Shown: positions 1-11,800, numbered from the stretch's first letter. The stretch: 64,000 bases of DNA from Meconema thalassinum (GCA_946902985.2 CAMPQE020000053.1:1798001-1862000), one strand, 5' to 3'. Numbers and translations: made by a program. Notes: generated by a model from the sequence alone, not told the origin.

Positions 1-4
1 TCAG

Positions 5-1103
5 GTTGATATGTCCAGATACGTTGAATCCGGCTGCAATGAAGATATATGATGATGGTAATAGTGGAAGACGATATACTAACACTGCCTTCACACAAGA
101 ATGTTGTATAAAGCAAAATTTGAAAAATTATTCATGTAGCGTATGCGAAACTAAATTTGTCCCGAGAAGAAATTTGAATACAGACCAGCTGATCCATAGC
201 GGTGACAAGCCGCATGCATGCAGCGTATGCGATACCACATTTACTCGGAGAGGGGATTTAATTAAACACATTCTAATCCATAGCGGTAAGAAGCCGCATT
301 CATGTAGCGTATGCGATGCCAAATTTATTCAGACGTATGGCTTGAAACAACACATGCTAATCCATAGTGGCACGAAACCGTATTCATGTAGTGTATGCGC
401 AGCTAAATTTACTCGGAGAGGAGATTTGAAAAATCACATTGTAATCCATAGTGGCGAGAAGCCGCATTCATGTAGCGTATGCGATGCCACATTTACTCGG
501 AAAGGGGATTTAAATAAACACATTCTAGTCCATAGCGGCAAGAAGCCGCATGCATGTAGCGTATGCGATGCCAAATTTACTCGGACAGATGGCTTGAAAC
601 TACACATGCTAATCCATAGCGGCGAGAAGCCGTATTCATGTAGCGTATGCGATGCCAGATTTACTCGGAGAGGTGGTTTGAAACATCACACGTTTATCCA
701 TAGCAGCGAGAACACGCATTCATGTGGCGTATGCTATGCCAAATTCACTTCGACCGGTGATTTGAATAAACACATGGTAATCCATAGCGGCACGATGCCG
801 CATCCATGTAGCGTATGCGAAGCTAAATTTCATCGGAGAGGAGATTTTAATAAACACCTGCTAATCCATAGTGGCGAGAAGCCGCATTCATGTAGGCAAT
901 GCGAAGCTAAATTTAATCGGAGAAGTAATTTGAATAAACACATGGCAATTTATAGCGGTGCGAAGCCATATTCATGTGCCGTGAGCGAAGCCAAGTTTAT
1001 CGAGAAAGGAAAGTTGCTTCGACATATGGTTATTCACAGTAGAAACAAGATGTTCAGTAAAGAACATATAGCCTACTTTCTCCTAAATGCAAGGGTATTG
1101 TAA
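5..1103 (+). CDS. C2H2 zinc-finger protein, terminal exon (gene A, 5' exons outside window)
   Basis: Nuclear DNA-binding protein of the C2H2 type; target unknown. The frame is open to the left edge, so no start codon is claimed. Bases 1-4 (TCAG) look like a splice acceptor, which makes the exon begin at 5 and need two bases from the previous exon. Eleven finger units of 28 residues begin near residue 44, joined by HSGEKPH-type linkers. Units 2-9 have the full C-x2-C-x12-H-x3-H set. Unit 1 has Asp for the first His, unit 10 Tyr for the last His, and unit 11 Ser for the second Cys, so the edges are decaying. Fingers are nearly identical at DNA level, as in recently homogenised arrays. The last 11 codons and the stop come from an inserted repeat starting at 1069; decayed fingers resume at 3794. 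It may be a truncated but expressed gene or an early pseudogene. Confidence 0.8.
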
Positions 1104-1180
1104 TAACTCTTTGTCCTTTTCAAGGAGTATGATTGAATGTTGGTTGTAGTAGCTTGTTGAAATACAACGTGCTATAGGGA

Positions 1181-3625
1181 TATTAAACATGAATATGAAG
1201 TGCCCTTTGCTAGTGCTACCTCTGTACCAAATTTCGTTCAATTCGGTTTCACCGTGTTTGAATTGATAGGGGGAATCGATTTGCACACATACATGGCCAC
1301 CATCTGCAAACTATTGGGCAGATGTTCTTGCAGTTTGGTCTGAATATGTTTCCCACATAAAGATATGGTGTTGCAAAATTTGGTAGGGACTAGATTATTA
1401 GGTTGGTCGTAATTACATTTTAGCTTTTAACATTTGGGTGGCCGCGATTACGTTTCTGTCAAGATAGCGGTGATATAAAACATGACACTGAGGTGCCCTT
1501 TGCTAGTGCTACCTCTGTACCAAATTTCGTTCCATTCGGTTTGACCGTGTTCGAATTGATAAGGGGAATCGATTTACACACAAAGATGGCCGCCATCCGC
1601 AAAATATTAGGCTGATGACCTATTAGTTTGGTCAAAGGATGCTCCCTCCATAAAGGTATGTTGTTGCTAAATTTGCTAGAGATCGGATGATTAGGCTAAT
1701 CGTAATTTGATTTAAGCTTTGAACATTTGTGTGGCCGCCATTACGTTTCCGTCAAGATGGCGGCGATATAAAACATGACACTGATGTGCGTTTTGTTAGT
1801 ACTACCTCTGTACCAAATTTTGTTCCATTCGGTTGCACCGTGTTCGAATTAATAGGGGGAATCCATTTTCACACAAAGATGGCCGCCATCCGCAAACTAT
1901 TACGCTGATGGCCTATTGGTTTGGTCAAAGGATGCTGCCCCCATAATGGAATGTTGTTGCAAAATTTGCTAGAGATCGGATGGTTATGTTAGTCGTAATT
2001 TGATTTAAGCTTTAAACATTTGTGTGGCCGCCATTACGTTTCTGTCAATATGGCGGCGATATAAATCATGACACTGAGATGTCCTTTGCTAGTGCTATCT
2101 CTGTAGCAAATTTCGTTCCAATCGGTTCCACCGTGTTCGAATTAATAGGGGGAATCAATTTTGACATAAAGATGGCCTCCACCCGCAAACTATTATGCTA
2201 ATAACCTTTTAGATTGGTCAAAGGATGCTCCCTCCATAAAGGAATGTTGTTGCAAAGTTTGGTAGAGATCGGATGGTTATGTTAGTCGTAATTTAACTTA
2301 AGCTTTGAACATTTGTGTGGCCGCCATTACGTTTCTGTCAAGATGGCGGCGATATAAAACATGACACTGAGGTGCCCTTTGCTAGTGCTACCTCTGTACC
2401 AAATTTCGTTCATTCGGTTCCACCGTGTTCGAATTAATAGGGGGAATCAATTTTGACATAAAGATGGCCGCCATCCGCAAACTATTACCCTTATAACCTA
2501 TTAGATTGGTAAAAGGATGCTCCCTCCATAAAGGAATGTTGTTGCAAAGTTTGGTAGAGATCGGATGGTTATGTTAGTCGTAATTTAACTTATGCTTTGA
2601 ACATTTGTGTGGCCGCCATTACGTTTCTGTCAATATGGCGGCGATATAAATCATGACACTGAGATGCCCTTTGCTAGTGACAGCTCTGTACCAAATTTCG
2701 TTCCATTCGGTTTCACCGTGTTTGAATTAATAGGGGGAATTGATTTTCACACAAAGATGGCCGCCATCCGCAAACTATTAAGCTAATGACCTAGTCATTT
2801 GGTCAAAGGATGCTTCCTCTATAAAGGTATGTTGATGCAAAATTTGGTAGAAATCGGATGATTAGGTTAAACGTAATTTGATTTAAGCTTTGAACATTTG
2901 TGTGGCCGCCATTACGTTTCCGTCAAGATGGCGGCGATATAAAACATGACACGGAGGTGCCTTTTGTTAGTACTACCTCTGTACCAAATTTCGTTCCATT
3001 CAGTTGCACCGTGTTCGAATTAATAGGGGGAATCGATTTTCACACAAAGATGGCCGCCATCCGCAAACTATTACGCTGATGACCTATTAGTTTGGTCAAG
3101 AGATGCTCCCCCCATAAAGGTATGTTGTTGCAAAATTTGGTAGAGATCGGATGATTAGGTTAGTCGTAATTTGATTTAAGCTTTGAACATTTGTGTGGCC
3201 GCCATTACGTTTCCGTCAAGATGGCGGAGATATAAAACATGATACTGAGGTGCCTTTTGTTAGTACTACCTCTGTACCAAATTTTGTTTCATTCGGTTCC
3301 ACCGTGTTCGAATTAATAGGGGGAATCCATTTTCACACAAAGATGGCCGCCATCCGCAAACTATTACGCTGATGGCCTATTGGTTTGGTCAAAGGATTCT
3401 CCCCCCATAAAGGTATGTTTTTGCAAAATTTGGTAGAGATCGGATGGTTATGTTAGTCGTAATTTGATTTAAGCTTTGAACATTTGTGTGGCCGCCATTA
3501 CGTTTCCGTCAAGATGGCGGCGATATAAAACATGACACTGAGGTGTCCTTTGCTAGTGCTACCTTTGTACCAAATTTCGTTCAATTCGCATTCACCGTGT
3601 TCGAATTGATAGGGGGGGACAGACA
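1181..3625. repeat. Tandem satellite, 293-bp monomer, about 8 copies
   Basis: The landmark GTGGCCGCCATTACG recurs with start positions 1438, 1731, 2024, 2317, 2609, 2902, 3195 and 3488, spacing 292-293 bp. Each unit also has CTCTGTACCAAATTTCGTTC, an AATAGGGGGAATC block, GATGGCCGCCATC and ATGGCGGCGATAT. Units differ by scattered substitutions. The array has no meaningful reading frame. Confidence 0.95.
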
Positions 3626-3630
3626 TTCAG

Positions 3631-3632
<2 letters not shown>

Positions 3633-3665
<33 letters not shown>

Positions 3666-3725
3666 TCACACACACACATACACACAGACACACACACACA
3701 CATACACACACACAGACAGACACAC
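3633..3725. repeat. Compound CA microsatellite
   Basis: CA repeats interrupted by CAGA and CATA units. It sits directly after the satellite and just before the 3' hairpin of the Helentron-like element. The same position is used by CA tracts at about 37925-37965 and 57466-57515 in the related elements. Confidence 0.9.
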
Positions 3726-3793
3726 TTTTTTCGCCCTGTGTTGATCTCATAAGTCTACTTTCATTTTTTGCAAAAATCGAAAGTAGGCTAAAA

Positions 3794-4215
3794 AAAGCGA
3801 TATACATGTAGCGTGTGCGAAGCCAATTTTAACCAGAAAGGACATTTGAATAGACATATGGTTATTCATAGTAGGGGGAAGCCATAATACTGTAACGTGT
3901 GTGAAGCCAAAATTTACCCACCCGGTTGGTTTAAGAATTTACACTCTGTTCTATTCTATAGTGGCAAAAAGCCATCCATACACATGTGCCGTGTGCGAAG
4001 CCAAATTTTAGCAAGGACGACATTTGAAGAAATACTTGCAAAGCCACAGCCACGAGAAGCTTTACTAAAGTACCAATTGCGAAGAAGTTACCCTCAAAAC
4101 AAGATTTATGAACAAACATCTTAAACAATAAGGGAAGAAAAAAATTCTTATGTTGTAAATGCGATGCCATATTCATGTATCGGGTGCGAAGCCAAATTTA
4201 CTCGCAAACCTTCTG
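3794..4215 (+). pseudogene. Decayed C2H2 fingers, displaced 3' part of gene A's array
   Basis: Right after the inserted element, zinc-finger coding of the same subfamily resumes (AKF-type fingers, CSVCEANF at about 3807). The first unit keeps all four zinc ligands (C-x2-C-x12-H-x3-H). Its linker then ends in a TAA where the family has a Tyr codon. Further units around 3890, 3980 and 4165 (CNVCEAKI, CAVCEAKF, CIGCEAKF) contain stops, frame changes and lost ligands. The most likely reading is that these were originally fingers 12 onward of gene A, cut off by the insertion at 1069-3791 and since neutral. They cannot be translated from the gene A exon unless the repeat is spliced out. Confidence 0.75.
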
Positions 4216-4402
4216 TTTGGGGCAGACAGGAATTGTATTTTTCTTCTTAGTCATGTTCAGGATGTCAAAATATGTGCTCTCACAAATTTTAGCAACAGGA
4301 GGGCAATTAGTGTCGGAGAATATGGGAATAAATTAGGGGGGAGTTATGTGTTCTTGTAGGCTTTTGAGTCGTTTGTACGGGAAACAACAATAAAAAAAAG
4401 GA

Positions 4403-5230
4403 TTAGTCTGGAACAAGCAGACTGCAGTATTGGTAGTCTATAAAAAAGTGCCTAAAACATAACTTTTCTGAACACCTACCACATCTTATTTTTGCAACTG
4501 CATCACATTTATCACACTGTTCTCTCAAATTCTTGATACAAAAATCTGTAGTATTACGAAAGTGGTGTTGGTTTCTTGCAGTTAATCCAGTTAACACCCA
4601 TCCGTTCTGGTGAGCGTGCTCAAATCGCGGAGAAAGGAACTGCTGGAATGCTAGCGTCAGTAGTTTCAAGATGTTATCCCGCTGCTGCAAGGTAGCAGGT
4701 GACTCGTCGAAGTCGGCGTTGTGTGAGATCTCGCCTATCATGTATTTATACATTCTAAAGAAGTATCGATCTAGGGGTTGAAGTTCATAAGTTGTTCTGG
4801 CCGGTATTTTTTTTACTGTTAAATTGTCGGGATCATGATTATCAACTTTCAGATTTTTTTTTACATTTGCAGTGTCATTGTGGACACCGTATGGGTCTAA
4901 AAGGAGCAGGTTTCTTGTACTTGAAAATGGTAGGAATGCGTCATTTAAAACGTAGTGAAAAGCTGCCTTGTCACTTTTCCTGACGAACTCCACTGAGCAA
5001 TTAAATTGTCTGACTTGAACATTTTTTTCTTGAACTTTGTCACTTATGGCCGTTGGTTCGTATAAAATCACAAATAATTTTGGCATTAGCTTCCCCGTTG
5101 AATACACTATCGGCATGACTGTGTAGGTATGTGTAGAAATGACTTTGCTGTCATCTCTATAAGCCTGTATTATCTGTTCTTGATGGACTGTATCTCGAAC
5201 TTGCCGTGTTGTTACTAATGATGTTATTTT
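4403..5230 (-). pseudogene. DDE-type transposase fragment (pogo-like, DDE_1 family), 3' portion
   Basis: A minus-strand frame, open from about 5230 to the TAA at 4403, encodes the C-terminal part of a DDE transposase. Recognisable blocks in order are STHTYTVMPIV followed by GKLMPKLFVILYEP, NLLLLDPYGVHND (the segment with the second catalytic Asp), IPARTTYELQPLDRYFF (the typical motif before the third acidic position) and a Cys-rich tail CDKCDAVAKIRCGRC...CFRHFF. The family acts by cut-and-paste transposition. The N-terminal helix-turn-helix DNA-binding domain and the first catalytic Asp are not seen; upstream of about 5230 another repeat begins. The part that remains has no internal stop, so it is 5'-truncated rather than frameshifted. 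No terminal repeats were recognised. Family assignment is by motif recognition. Confidence 0.65.
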
Positions 5231-5420
5231 AAGGCTTACTATATTGTAGCGGCCACTTAGCCCCGTGTACTTGGGTCTGGTTGTGTAGAAGTTCTCTGAT
5301 AACCTGTATTATATCGGTGTCTGTATTAATGTATCTTATTAGCAATTCCGAATGCGAAGTGGGGCTTTGCTCTTTTCAGAGACTCCCGTCAGTCAACTGG
5401 AAATATAGTGTAAGGCACTG
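5231..5420 (+). repeat. Dispersed-repeat fragment related to the insertion at 52.9-53.2 kb
   Basis: The stretch with TAGCCCCGTGTACTT at about 5258, then a TGTGTAGAA...CTGATA...GGTGT...CTGTATTA series, matches in order the reverse complement of the right part of 52899-53249. It caps the 5' end of the DDE fragment. It is probably a SINE-like element; the family is not identified. Confidence 0.5.
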
Positions 5421-7639
5421 ATAAATAAATATGACCTGAAATACAATGAATTAAGGTGAGGATTGGGAAAGAGGCAAGTTAGAAACCATCTCGGCATTAG
5501 CCTGGTGTAGAAGTGGGAAATCACAGAAAACCACTTCCAGGCAGATTTACCTCTGCTCAGTTTTGGCCTACGAGGCTTAGTGTACCCCGTTCCACACTTC
5601 AGAGCAGCAAGAAATTTCTTGTCAGAGCCGGGATTCGGTCCAGGTTTTCTGGAGCGATATGTTATGTTAATATCCCTGTCAGATTTTTTAACTTTCTGTC
5701 ATTACAGTTCACGTGGCATAACTTGCTGAATCGCTTGCCACGGTGAGTGAGTGGTCAACGTGTCGGTCTACTAACCCCAAGATTCCAGGTTCGCTCCTGG
5801 CCGTGGTAAGTGATTTATTTTTGAAAGGCGGCAAAAATTAAGACACCATGTCATACGATGTTGGCATGTCGAAGAACCCATTTGAATTCAGTAGGCCGTG
5901 TTCATAATGGCAAAATTAATCTCGGGAGTTTCCGCCTAAACAAAATTCCTCATTTCTCTACTAGAAAGCGCGATAGTGTTCAAGGACCTTAGATATCTAA
6001 TCTCTTTGACTTTCATAGTGCTTCAAGGAACAACGAAGTTGGATAAGCAAGCCACCCTTTGGGTGTCAAATAGCAAAGCTTGCACGCGGCATCCGAGGCC
6101 ATACGATATTATTATTATACCTGCTGAATCGATCGTATTCTCATTATAAATTTGCAAAATTCAACGTTATCTTCACAGGAATACATCGTAAGTTAATAAA
6201 TGTGTCAATGCGACTTAGTAGGTGTGGTTCAAATATCGCATCCCCACTAATATAGAGCACGGGCTGTCGTTCAAAAAGTATGCCTACGTCCGGATTTGAA
6301 GTGCCATTCTACCCGTTCTCACCCACCGTGTCCGCCAGGAACTTTACCGATACAGCCACAACTTCAGCGTGAAAACCACGCGCTGCACGTGCACTAGTTA
6401 GAGTGGCCATCCCACCTCTAACGTTATTATCCATGTTATAGTTTTCAATCATGGTTTATGATGTTGATTTAACTTTCTGCTAACAAAGGTCACGGAGCAT
6501 AACTATTAATTCGATCGTATTACTTGTATGTGTGTTCTTTCAAGGAGCAATAAAGCTCATGTTAGTAAAATGGACTTACGTATGTGGTGCGGAAATCTCC
6601 ATGGTCGTTTATTTTTTGCTAGATCTATGGCTCAATTGCATTGCTATTACACTGGCAGACCGCAGAGCAATATCGACCATCTGGAGAAATGGAATGTTAG
6701 TTGGGTTTCATAAACTAAATAATAAGTGGCTTGTGAACCCCTCTGCATATAAGTTATATCTATTTTATATCGCCGGGATATTCTTTTCCGTGTGGAACTC
6801 TCTTATAAACCATTTTCTGTGACCCTCTTGGCTCGCGACTTCATTTCTGTCGTTTCCAATGTTAGCCGTGTTTATACAATACATTATAACCCTGTAATAT
6901 TTACCTGCCTCTCTTTTAAAATATTATTTTCTACGTCTTTCATGTTGAGTGGGTCGCCTAAATGCTGTATAGTAGGTAGCCTATATTTCCCTTTAGATTG
7001 ATACGTAAAATACCACTTTTATTTCAGTTCGACTCTCGCCTCGTGACAATCATTCAAGTTCAAAAATGTGGGTTCAGTACCCATACTGATTTAATAGTGG
7101 TGGTTACGATTCCTGCTGTCCTCTTGCCCGTAATCACACAGTTTATTGCTCTGCTAAGAGAAATGGATTTTGCATAACCTCTGTGCATCAGGATTCGAGA
7201 ATAACGCAATTATTACCTGAGGGCACATGTGTACGGAGAGAGTCCATGTGCTGCAGCAGGAGTGAGAGGGGAGGAATGTGACAGTATTGCATGTGAGTGC
7301 GTCTCCCACAGTAGCAGTGACCCTCTTCCTCCATTCATTCTTTTATTTGCAACTGGGGGTGTCTCTCCCGGTGGCCCATTTTGGTATACATAGCAAGTAA
7401 ACGATTATACATAAAAATTAAATAAGAAATATGTATACAAAAGTATGTATTCAAATCGTCAGCCTTTTCTGAGAATTGTAAGTGCTGATTTAGCTGTTTG
7501 CAACCACAGTGCAGATTGTTTCCATTTGCATGCAAAGAAAATTGTTGAAGCCGTAGTTTTAACTTATCAGCGGAGTTTTAAAACGTATTTTGCTTTTGTG
7601 TCTTTATTATTCAAAATGCAAATTCAAGGTCTTTTGTAT
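5421..7639. other. Intergenic, no gene recognised
   Basis: Short open frames only (up to 96 codons), none with recognisable domains. At 5505-5665 there is a repeat-like block (TAGAAGTGGGAAA... GGGATTCGGTCC) whose start recurs inverted near 22.7 kb. A tRNA-like segment lies at 5738-5808. A phrase around GCATAACTT/CTGAATCG recurs near 5720, 6120 and 6500, suggesting old fragments of one repeat. Confidence 0.6.
5738..5808 (+). repeat. tRNA-like SINE head (degenerate)
   Basis: It has an A-box-like GTGGTCAACGTGTCGG and, about 35 nt on, a B-box-like AGGTTCGCTCC, at the spacing of a pol III internal promoter. No clean cloverleaf ends or CCA context were seen, so a SINE head is more likely than a tRNA gene. 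Confidence 0.4.
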
Positions 7640-8830
7640 ATATTAATTATTATTATTATTATTATTAATATTATTGATTTAAGCCCACTACGGAGCGCTT
7701 ATAACTAGTTCTTTTTCGATGCTCTTTTCCGTTCACAATATCTCTTGAACCCTGCTGATAATTTCTCTTTTCTCTCCTGCTTCCAACATTTAGGGACTCT
7801 AGGTTGTGGGGTCCAAGACTCTAACAAAACACAAAATTTAGAACGATATTCTACATCAAGGTCAGCAATTCCAGCCGAATCCAAGTCCTTTAGTACTTCA
7901 TTAAGCCATAATCTTCCAGTCATGTAGCTTTTAACCAAGGAGAAGATCTTCATGGTAAGCCTGTTGCTGTTCATTCGTTGTAGGTGCCCGTAGAACTTGA
8001 GCCTCCTGCGTCGCATACTGGTATTGGCTGATTCTAACTGTCGATACAGGTCAGAATTAGATTCCATTCTTAGATTCCATCAGGGAGCAATCTCGGGCCA
8101 TGAATTTTGCTGAGGATACATCTTTCGGCTTTCTCCATGTGCTTTTTCTGTTCATCAAGAGGATCTCGGTGGCGTACAGATACGGTGGTCAGACAGCCGT
8201 TCTGTAGTGACAGATCTTAGCATTCCTCGAAATGCATTCCTTGTCGAACACATTGTGGGATAGTTGGTATGCTGCGTTGAGTTTGTTACACCTTGCTAAG
8301 ATGGAGGTGCCATCTCTACCATTGGGGTGGACCCATTCAGCAAGATAACGAAAGCGATTGACTCTTCCAATCGTTCCATCTAAGGTTGTCAAAGGGGTAT
8401 TTCCAGAGGGCCGATTCTCAAAGTACTTGGTCTCATCGTAAGATATCTGTAATCCAACTTTACTGATATCTCGTGCAGGGCTTGGACAGCTATGACAGCA
8501 TCCTTAGATTTGTTGGGTAAGATTGCAAAGTCATCTGCGAAGGCGAGGCACCTGATCTCGATTCTTCGGATCCCAGCTCCAATGGCAACTAGATTGATTG
8601 CCATATTCCTCAATGTGCAATGGGTGAGATGCCATCACCCTTTCTTACTCCGGTTTTGATCATGAAACTCGGAGATAGTTCTCCTATGAACTGCACCTTA
8701 TAAGTTGTATCAGTGAGAGTCTGTTTGATGAGGGTGCATGTGTTATAATCCACACCTCGTTCGTGGAGTATTGAGAAGAGTGTCTGGTGGTCGATGGAAT
8801 CATAAGCTTTTGCGAACTGAAATTAAACAA
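7640..8830 (-). pseudogene. 5'-truncated non-LTR retrotransposon (reverse transcriptase fragment)
   Basis: Read on the minus strand from about 8825, the sequence gives reverse transcriptase blocks in order: AKAYDSIDHQTL (motif A, catalytic Asp), a GVRKGDGISP-like motif B, CLAFADDFAIL (motif C with the FADD catalytic pair), a FRYLAEWV thumb-entry motif and a basic tail RRRRLKFYGHLQRM that ends at 7705. The frame is broken several times (separate open pieces 8389-8613, 8189-8392 and 7705-8067), so it is dead. The 5' half with endonuclease is missing. The 3' end is followed by an (AAT)n-type tract at about 7645-7672 when read in the element's direction, resembling the simple-repeat tails of some LINEs. 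The RT sequence differs from the other LINE families in this window. Confidence 0.7.
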
Positions 8831-11800
8831 ATTAGACAAATTAAACTCCTTATACCCAACATCTTCAAACCGGGCAAACGGCCAAATGTACAATAATTTT
8901 CTCAAAGTGAACTGTTAGTTACTTCTGCAAGAGAATATTCTACATCAAGCCGAACAAGTCAGGGATTGACTTGGAACCTAGAAGCGAATGGTGAATATGA
9001 AGGAAATATGTTCTAATGCACCGTCTCTAGTCGGGCGTAGCAATCACCGGGTTAAACACACCTATATGTTTGGGAGAGGCTCTAAGATTGCAGCAGGTGG
9101 AGAGTTCCAGTAATGAATGGCGCGGTTTACGTAAGAATATTGTTACGGCCCAGCCTTCAATTAGGCCTTAACTCCAATTTACCCCAATCCCATAATAATA
9201 AACTGTACAGCGCACTCACTGCTTACATGTGAAGCAACATTGCCTCACCATCATAACACTGAAGGCGCAAGCTTTCCACACTACTGCAAACAATCATACG
9301 CAATATTGGAAATAACACTGACGACTCATGACCCACAAAACAACTCCCAATAAATAAGGAAGGATACCACGAGGCGAGGACAGACCCAGTTGGACGGACC
9401 AGAGGAGAGAGTGACGGCGGGCAACCTCCAACGCGGGACGGAAGCCTCACGGGGCCAAACAGCAGCTCTTTCAGACTTCAAACCATATTGTATATTATTT
9501 ATAAAAACTCGAGAATACCCTATTTGATACAGGCTTTTTGTGTGGGATTTCGATGGCCTTCCGCGTCATAAAATACTCCAATCCTTTAACGCAATTGCAA
9601 AACGCTTAGAAAAATTAATTATATCTTTGTAAGATAATGGCGTACATAAGACCACTAACCATTGGTAAAATAAATACTCAAATGTAAATTAAGCCGTTCC
9701 AAACTTCCTAAACCATTGTTCAAATTGTTACAAAACATAATTATTATCATTGTGGCTCACAAGATATTATTCTTGCAAATCAGAAAATGTGATTATTATT
9801 AATATTATTATTACCAGAAAATTATTATTATCATCATTGTCAGTTTTCCAAACTGGAATTTATGGACAAAAAACAATTAAAAATATTCAAACTCGAACCC
9901 GTAGATAATAAAAAATATGTATATTTATTTATTTATATAAATACCTAAGATATGAAGATCTTACGGCTGATATCCGTGATAAAAAAGTAGAAAATCTAAA
10001 TAAAATGCTCAGGATGCTGTTCATAGACTCGAATCGCATAATTAACGTTCCTGAACACTATAACCGTCTAACCTAATTTGCCACAGCAAACTGAAAATAT
10101 TTGTGTGTTGATATTTCTTCAAAAAGAAAATTTCCAAATACCATAAGCTATAAAAATCCAAATGTAGCTTACACTGTCGAAGTTCTTGTAGAGGTAGGCC
10201 GCCTGGCCGGTTCCATTACAGTTCCGTTTCCAGAAGTGTCTCTCTTCGTCCATCCCATTGGACGCGTACGTAAATCCTCGTATTCGCTTCCATACCTACC
10301 CTCAATTTGTTTAACAACTCATGACTGCTAGTCCTATAGCTGATTCAAAATACACTCGTACTGAACTGTTCATGTTGAATGTCTTTATAGCTGGTGCTAT
10401 TCGCAGAATAGGGTTTCGATCCATAAGATCCATGATATTTAAATCAGTTGTAGCTCTGAAGCCGCTGTGACCCATACAATTTGTTTGATACTCTTACAAT
10501 CTTAATGCAAATGGTTCAGACCTTCAGTTCCTATTATAAATAATCTAACGAGTAAGGTTATGCACCTTACAGACACGCGTTAGTCACGGCTGGCCCCTGG
10601 CCCCCCTCCTTAGTTCCTATTGGGTAAGATGATGCATCTCTGCATCTCCCGAGTTGCGCCAGGCACAACTGGTCCCAATCGTCGTCTAATTTGATCTAAC
10701 CATAATGTAAGACTGGTAACCGTAGAATTTTGTAATGTGGTCGTGGCTGATCCTGCAAACTACCGAGACAAATGCTCGTCACTGATAACTTGGAAACAAC
10801 TAACTTCTGTAAATATAGAATGTGACTTGTAGATCAAGTCTACCATATGTCCAACGCGATGAAAAATTGAGTTTCATAGATTCGTCCGTGACCATACACG
10901 GGATGTGAGTGAGTGTTTTGTAGCTCCGCTGATCCCCGTTTTATACCCGCTCTGGGCTTCCAGAAGAATCCACGCTGCTCCCACGTCACAAGACGTTACG
11001 TCACAGCGGTAAAAATCCTAAAGAATAATCGCCAATATCTTGGCTCCTGATGAACCGATTTCCTTCCGAGATGATGCAATCTTCTTCTTTTCTCAGTGCC
11101 AGAAAATTGAAATACTTTCCAAGTTCCAAAATCATCGGACAAGAATTTACAAAAATAATGCCTCAATGTTTTGGCAGCGTGCGTCACCAGACTCGCTGAT
11201 AGCTTCCATCGCCTTCTAGAACAAATGTCGCGCGGTATTCAAAATTTGCAGCCTTTTCAGAAATGTGCCTTAGACCCAAAATATCGGCTTGTGGATAAGG
11301 GCACAATATGTCCTTCATAACATTCAAAACATCAACACAAACCCCGCAGACCAATCGCGAGAAGAACACACACCCGCCAGGTCCAAAATACTGGTGGAAT
11401 AGCACCTGGCCTGAACTACGTTCAGTAGGATCCCGGATATAGCACCCCCCAGTCCCTTCATGCTCAGAGCACACCCTGACAAGAATAAAAGATAACCCTT
11501 TAAATATCATTCACAACACCTCTCACACACACTTACATACGCCGACATACAACAATAATCAGGGATTCAACAATGAACAAAGAGCTTCGGAGTCATACAA
11601 GGCTAACAGAGAAATCCAACAGCCCCCTACAATCCCTCATACCCTTATAAATGGCTACCACACACACAATCCAGCCCCACACATGACAGGCAAACGACCC
11701 CTTCACATTAAATACACTCAGTATACTGTACACATATGACATCATGTGGAGAACATGTGTTCACATCCCAACTGGCTCTGTCCTTTCAAGGTGTGGTGCA

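Larger units (their letters stand above)
1069..3791 (+). mobile_element. Helentron-like non-autonomous element carrying a 293-bp satellite
   Basis: The left end TAGCCTACTTTC (1069-1080) is the exact inverse of GAAAGTAGGCTA (3779-3790) at the right end. Inside are a tandem array, then a CA microsatellite, then a 3' hairpin (about 3752-3790) and a CTAA end. Terminal inverted repeats plus central satellite plus microsatellite plus 3' hairpin is the known plan of non-autonomous Helentrons (DINE-1/HINE type). No Rep/helicase coding is present. The 3' segment reading GATCTCATAAG followed by a hairpin recurs at 37.98 kb and 57.53 kb, so all three have related ends. It lies within zinc-finger coding sequence. 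The class assignment is inference from structure. Confidence 0.6.

Noticed and set aside
1880..1935. CTGATGA followed by a GACC...GGTC stem in several satellite units, suggesting a hammerhead ribozyme
   Set aside because: The conserved GAAA after stem II is absent (units read TCAAAGG), several units have lost CTGATGA, and no cleavage-site strand could be paired.
3592..3807. Plus and minus frames rich in His/Thr or Cys/Val
   Set aside because: Translation of the CA microsatellite.
5255..5300. Extension of the DDE transposase frame further 5'
   Set aside because: The frame stays open by chance, but the DNA there matches a separate repeat also seen at 52.9-53.2 kb.
9142..9480. Possible LTR starting TGTTACGGCC
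   Set aside because: No second copy, primer-binding site or matching end was found in the window.
11184..11510. 108-codon minus frame with Cys/Gly-rich middle
   Set aside because: No recognisable domain, no splice or promoter context; length is attainable by chance in 64 kb.
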